Part shown: in pieces, positions 61,303-64,000 of the stretch
Position numbering within the stretch: the first letter of the stretch is position 1
Layout: each line of letters opens with the position of its first letter
NCBI GenBank assembly: GCA_963794185.1
Contig: CAWCDM010000045.1
Location: forward strand, 1 to 64,000
Reading direction: 5' to 3'
Source: JAMXLO01 sp963794185
GTDB taxonomy: Bacteria > Pseudomonadota > Alphaproteobacteria > Acetobacterales > Acetobacteraceae
Length of the DNA stretch: 64,000 bases
Made by a program: the position numbers and the translations under genes
The notes under the pieces: model-generated
What the model saw: the letters and a program-made list of their open reading frames with translations, nothing else
Database searches by the model: none
What the model was told of the DNA's origin: nothing

Positions 61303-62357
61303 TCACGAAGCCTGCGCCATCTGAAGCCCGGCGTGGAACGGGAGATCTTCTGCTCATCCTCCGTCATGTCGGCCGGGATGTCGGCGAACAGCGGCGTGCT
61401 CAGGTAGCGCTCGCCGGTATCGGGCATCATCGCCAGGATGTTCGCCCCCTTCGGCGCCTCGGCGCAGACCTGCAGCGCGCCCGCGAGCGTGCCGCCGGCG
61501 GTGATGCCGACGAAGATCCCCTCCTTCTGCGCCAGATCCCGCGAGCAGCGCAGCGCGTCGGGGCCGGCGATGCGCAGGATCTTGTGGATCTGGCGGGCAT
61601 CGACGACATCGCCAAGCAGCTTCGGGATGAAGTCCGGCGCCCAGCCCTGCATCGGATGCGGCTTGAACGCGGGATGCGCCGCCGCCGGCGAGCCGTCCTC
61701 TTTGCGCTGCTGCCCGGCGCCGCTGCTGAGCATCGCCGCATCGTCCGGTTCGCACACAATGACCTTGGTGTTCGGCATCTCCTTCGCGAGCACGCGTGCA
61801 ACGCCCTTCAGCGTGCCGCCGGTGCCGTAGCCGGTGACCCAGTAGTCGAGCTGGGTGTCCTTGAAGTCCTCGACGATCTCGCGCGCCGTGGTGCGCGAAT
61901 GGTAGTCGGCATTGGCCTCGTTCTCGAACTGGCGCGGCAGGAACCAGCCATTCGCCGCGGCAAGCTCGTAGCACTTGTTGACCATGCCCATGCCTCGCCC
62001 GGAGGCAGGCGTCAGCACGACCTTGGCGCCGAGGAAGCGCATCAGCCTGCGGCGCTCGACGCTGAAGGTTTCCGCCATGGTGACGACGAGCGGATAGCCC
62101 TTTGCCGCGCAGACCATGGCGAGGCCGATGCCGGTGTTGCCGCTGGTCGCCTCGACGACGGTCTGGCCTGGCTTCAGCGTACCGCGCTGTTCGGCGTCCT
62201 CGATCACGCCGAGCGCGAGCCGGTCCTTTACCGAGCCCAGCGGATTGAACGCCTCGATCTTGACGAACAGGTTCACGCCGTCCGGCGCCAGTTTGTTGAC
62301 CCTGACGACGGGCGTGTTGCCGACCGTTTCGAGGATGTTGGCGAACCGGCGTCCCAT
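61303..62357 (-). CDS. cysK: Cysteine synthase A (frameshift near the C-terminus)
   Basis: A PLP enzyme making cysteine from O-acetylserine and sulphide: ILETVGNTPVVRVNKL, the PLP lysine in FNPLGSVKDRLAL, EATSGNTGIGLAMVCAAKGY, YWVTGYGTGGTLKG (phosphate loop) and FVGITAGGTLAGAL. The last ten codons are out of frame; adding one base near 61322 gives STPGFQMAQAS and a stop at 61303, 351 residues in all. Uncorrected, the frame would run on through the next gene. The ATG at 62357 follows GGGAGAAGG. First gene of a run with the LLM oxidoreductase and YciI genes. Confidence 0.92.
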
Positions 62358-62493
62358 GTCCTTCTCCCTGGTGGTTGTCTGGCACCGTAACGCTTGGGGC
62401 GGGTCAACGCCAAACCGTGCGTGCACCATCACGGCGCGGCTTGACCCGAAAGCATCCGGATAAGTCGCGATGGTGCAATGTTGTGCAATGTTG

Positions 62494-62579
62494 CTCCCCC
62501 TCCCCTTGCGGGAGGGGGTTGGAGGAATGGGTGCGGATGGACCCCCTCCACCTGCCCCCTCCCGCAAGGGGAGGGGAGC
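62494..62579. repeat. GC-rich palindromic repeat (family A)
   Basis: GCTCCCCCTCCCCTTGCGGG at the left is mirrored by CCCGCAAGGGGAGGGGAGC at the right, with about 45 bases between. It lies between the ends of HxlR and the start side of cysK. Same family as at 35037-35116 and inside ureF. Confidence 0.85.
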
Positions 62580-62598
62580 GCCTCTCCCGCGCATTCTC

Positions 62599-63033
62599 TC
62601 ACTCCGCCGCCGTGGCCAATCCCAGGTCGGCCGAGGCTCCTGCAGCCTGCCGCACCGATGCGACCAGTGCAGCGCGGTTGCCATGGCCCCACTCGCTCAT
62701 GAACCGGAGCAGCGGTTCCAGCGAACGCCCCATCGCGGTCAGCGAGTATTCGACCTTCGGCGGCACCTCGCGGTACACCTCGCGGTGGATCAGCCCGTCG
62801 CGCTCGAGTTCGCGGACGTGCAGCGTAAGCATGCGCTGCGTCACGCCGGGCAGCAGACGTTTCAGCTCGCTGAAGCGCTTCGTCCCGCCGAGCAATTGAA
62901 ACAGGATCAGCAGCTTCCAGCGGCCCTCGATCACCGAGAGCGTGGTCTCGACGCCGCAAGGCTGGGCGGCCCGCTTCCTCGCGAGCGCCAGCAGCGTATC
63001 GGGGTCGGCGTGCGGCATGGCTGCGCGCTCCAT
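62599..63033 (-). CDS. HxlR-family transcriptional regulator
   Basis: A 144-residue winged-helix regulator: the conserved cysteine in AQPCGVETTLSVIEGRWKLLILFQLLGGTKRFSELKRLLPGVTQRMLTLHVRELERDGLIHREVYREVPPKVEYSLTAMG written as blocks CGVETTLSVI, RWKLLIL, RFSELKRLL and VEYSLTAMG. HxlR proteins often sense aldehydes, quinones or oxidants through that cysteine. It is divergent from an MFS transporter gene 97 bases away, its probable target. The start MERAAMPHAD at 63033 follows CAGGGA; 63018 is an alternative. Confidence 0.9.
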   Translation of the reverse strand: MERAAMPHADPDTLLALARKRAAQPCGVETTLSVIEGRWKLLILFQLLGGTKRFSELKRLLPGVTQRMLTLHVRELERDGLIHREVYREVPPKVEYSLTAMGRSLEPLLRFMSEWGHGNRAALVASVRQAAGASADLGLATAAE

Positions 63034-63129
63034 AGGTTCCCTGGCTGATACTATAGCACAGGAATGTGCGTTCTTGTCGCATGGGCCGGTTACCGCGATA
63101 TGGCGGCCATTGGCTGCGAAGGCAACAGC

Positions 63130-63954
63130 ATGTCCGCCCAGGCCGCCGAACTCGACCCACGCCGATGGTGGGCGCTGCCTGTCGTCCTCACCGGCTCGTT
63201 CCTTTCCTTCCTGGATTTCTTCATCGTCAACATCGCGTTGCCCGCGATGCGCGACGATCTGGGCGCGCGCCCGTCGCAATTGCAGTTCGTGGTGGCCGGC
63301 TACGGGATCGGCTTCGCGATATCGCTGATCACCGGCGGCCGGCTGGGCGACATCTACGGGCGCAAGGGCGTGTTCCTGCTGGGGATCGCCGGCTTCACGC
63401 TGGCCTCGGCGTTGTGCGGCCTCGTGGTGAACCCGACAATGCTGATCGCCTCGCGCGTCCTGCAGGCGGTGATGGCCGCCACGCTGACCCCGCAGGTCCT
63501 GGCGATCATCCGCGTCGAGTTCGCCCCGCACGAGCGTCCGTTCGCGATCGGGCTGTATGGCACGTCTATGGGGTTTGCCTCCGTCGTGGCGCAGTTGCTA
63601 GGCGGGCTGCTGGTCCCGTTGTTCCTGATCTACGGCCTCGGCCAGGGTCTGGCGCAGCCGGCGCTGATCAACATCGTGGTCGGCAGTTCAGGCGTCAGCG
63701 GCGAGGATGCCGGTTCGGCGGCCGGCCTGTTCCTGACCACCGCGCAATCGTCCATCGCGCTCGGCGTCGCCGCGATCGGCGATGTGTTCTTCTCCCGATT
63801 GGGAGACATGCTGGCGCCGACGGACTATTTCGCCGCGCTGTCGGACACGCTGAGCTGGAATCTTGTGCTGCAGGTGGCCACGTTCCTGTTGGTGCTCCTG
63901 CTGCCGATGTTGGGACGCAGGGCCGCGCGGCCCGCAGCCGGCCGCGTCATGTGA
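63130..63954 (+). CDS. MFS transporter (DHA2/EmrB type) with an internal deletion
   Basis: A 274-residue frame from MSAQAAELDPRRWW. The first half has drug:H+ antiporter signatures: FLSFLDFFIVNIALPAMRDDLG (helix 1), GGRLGDIYGRKGVFLLGIAG (loop 2-3) and LIASRVLQAVMAATLTPQVLAII, up to GTSMGFASVVAQLLGGLL. It then jumps to PLFLIYGLGQGLAQPALINIVVG, which in full-length relatives lies about 170 residues later, and ends with two more helices. So the middle helices (roughly 7-11) are lost, in frame. It is probably non-functional or much altered. Divergent from the HxlR gene. Confidence 0.75.
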   Translation: MSAQAAELDPRRWWALPVVLTGSFLSFLDFFIVNIALPAMRDDLGARPSQLQFVVAGYGIGFAISLITGGRLGDIYGRKGVFLLGIAGFTLASALCGLVVNPTMLIASRVLQAVMAATLTPQVLAIIRVEFAPHERPFAIGLYGTSMGFASVVAQLLGGLLVPLFLIYGLGQGLAQPALINIVVGSSGVSGEDAGSAAGLFLTTAQSSIALGVAAIGDVFFSRLGDMLAPTDYFAALSDTLSWNLVLQVATFLLVLLLPMLGRRAARPAAGRVM

Positions 63955-64000
63955 CAATGTCGGGGCGCGGACGCAGCAGCTTCCGATGAGTGCCGGAACA

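Noticed and set aside
60219..62684. A single 821-codon minus-strand frame that would fuse cysteine synthase to a luciferase-like region
   Set aside because: The second half is the LLM gene read in the wrong frame; the fusion arises from the frameshift near 61322.

Overview
The window is GC-rich chromosomal DNA from an alphaproteobacterium. Gene content and protein character (twin-arginine UrtA, a contiguous urt-ure operon, GlgE with an extra N-terminal barrel, island proteins of the type common in Rhodospirillales) suggest Acetobacteraceae or a close relative; this is an inference, since no rRNA is present. Positions 1-8703 look like an old integrated island. It holds a decayed DUF6456-like gene, a heavily frameshifted DUF3987-type primase/helicase gene, an AlpA-like regulator and a tyrosine integrase whose upstream side ends at the 3' half of a tRNA-Lys gene (8657-8703), the probable attachment site. 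From 8.8 to 13.6 kb there is an ECF sigma/anti-sigma pair behind a good sigma-70 promoter, a small membrane protein, and a broken chimera of a papain-type protease lobe with a six-repeat lectin-like beta-propeller. From 13.6 to 31.1 kb lies a compact alpha-glucan/trehalose operon, glgE-treS/mak-glgB-glgX-treZ-malQ-treY, mostly joined by 4-8 nt start/stop overlaps. It encodes both the GlgE route (trehalose to maltose to maltose-1-phosphate to glucan, branched by GlgB) and the TreYZ route from glucan back to trehalose, with GlgX and MalQ for debranching and transfer. minCDE follows on the minus strand. An insertion bounded by 118-bp inverted repeats (33.2-35.0 kb) carries a small membrane protein and an IS630-type transposase remnant. 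From 35.6 to 47.2 kb is a urea utilisation operon: urtABCDE (urea ABC transporter) overlapping ureD and followed by ureA, ureB, ureC, ureE, ureF, ureG. A well-spaced sigma-54 -24/-12 promoter precedes urtA, implying nitrogen control. A convergent M20-family carbamoylase/allantoate amidohydrolase closes the nitrogen block. The rest (48.5-64 kb) is mixed: a stand-alone EF-G, an orphan BrnA-like antitoxin, a band-7/NfeD pair, an LVIVD-repeat protein, several small-molecule oxidoreductases and NTF2/GYD/EthD/YciI small domains, a PAP2 phosphatase behind a PHO-box-like site, cysteine synthase, and a divergent HxlR-MFS pair in which the transporter has lost its middle. Two features cut across the window. 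First, many conserved genes (glgE, glgB, glgX, treZ, malQ, urtA-D, ureD, ureC, cysK, int) are interrupted by single-base indels; apart from ureD, removing or adding one base per break restores the family's normal length, which points to sequence errors rather than decay. Second, several families of palindromic repeats sit between genes, and one lies in frame inside ureF.
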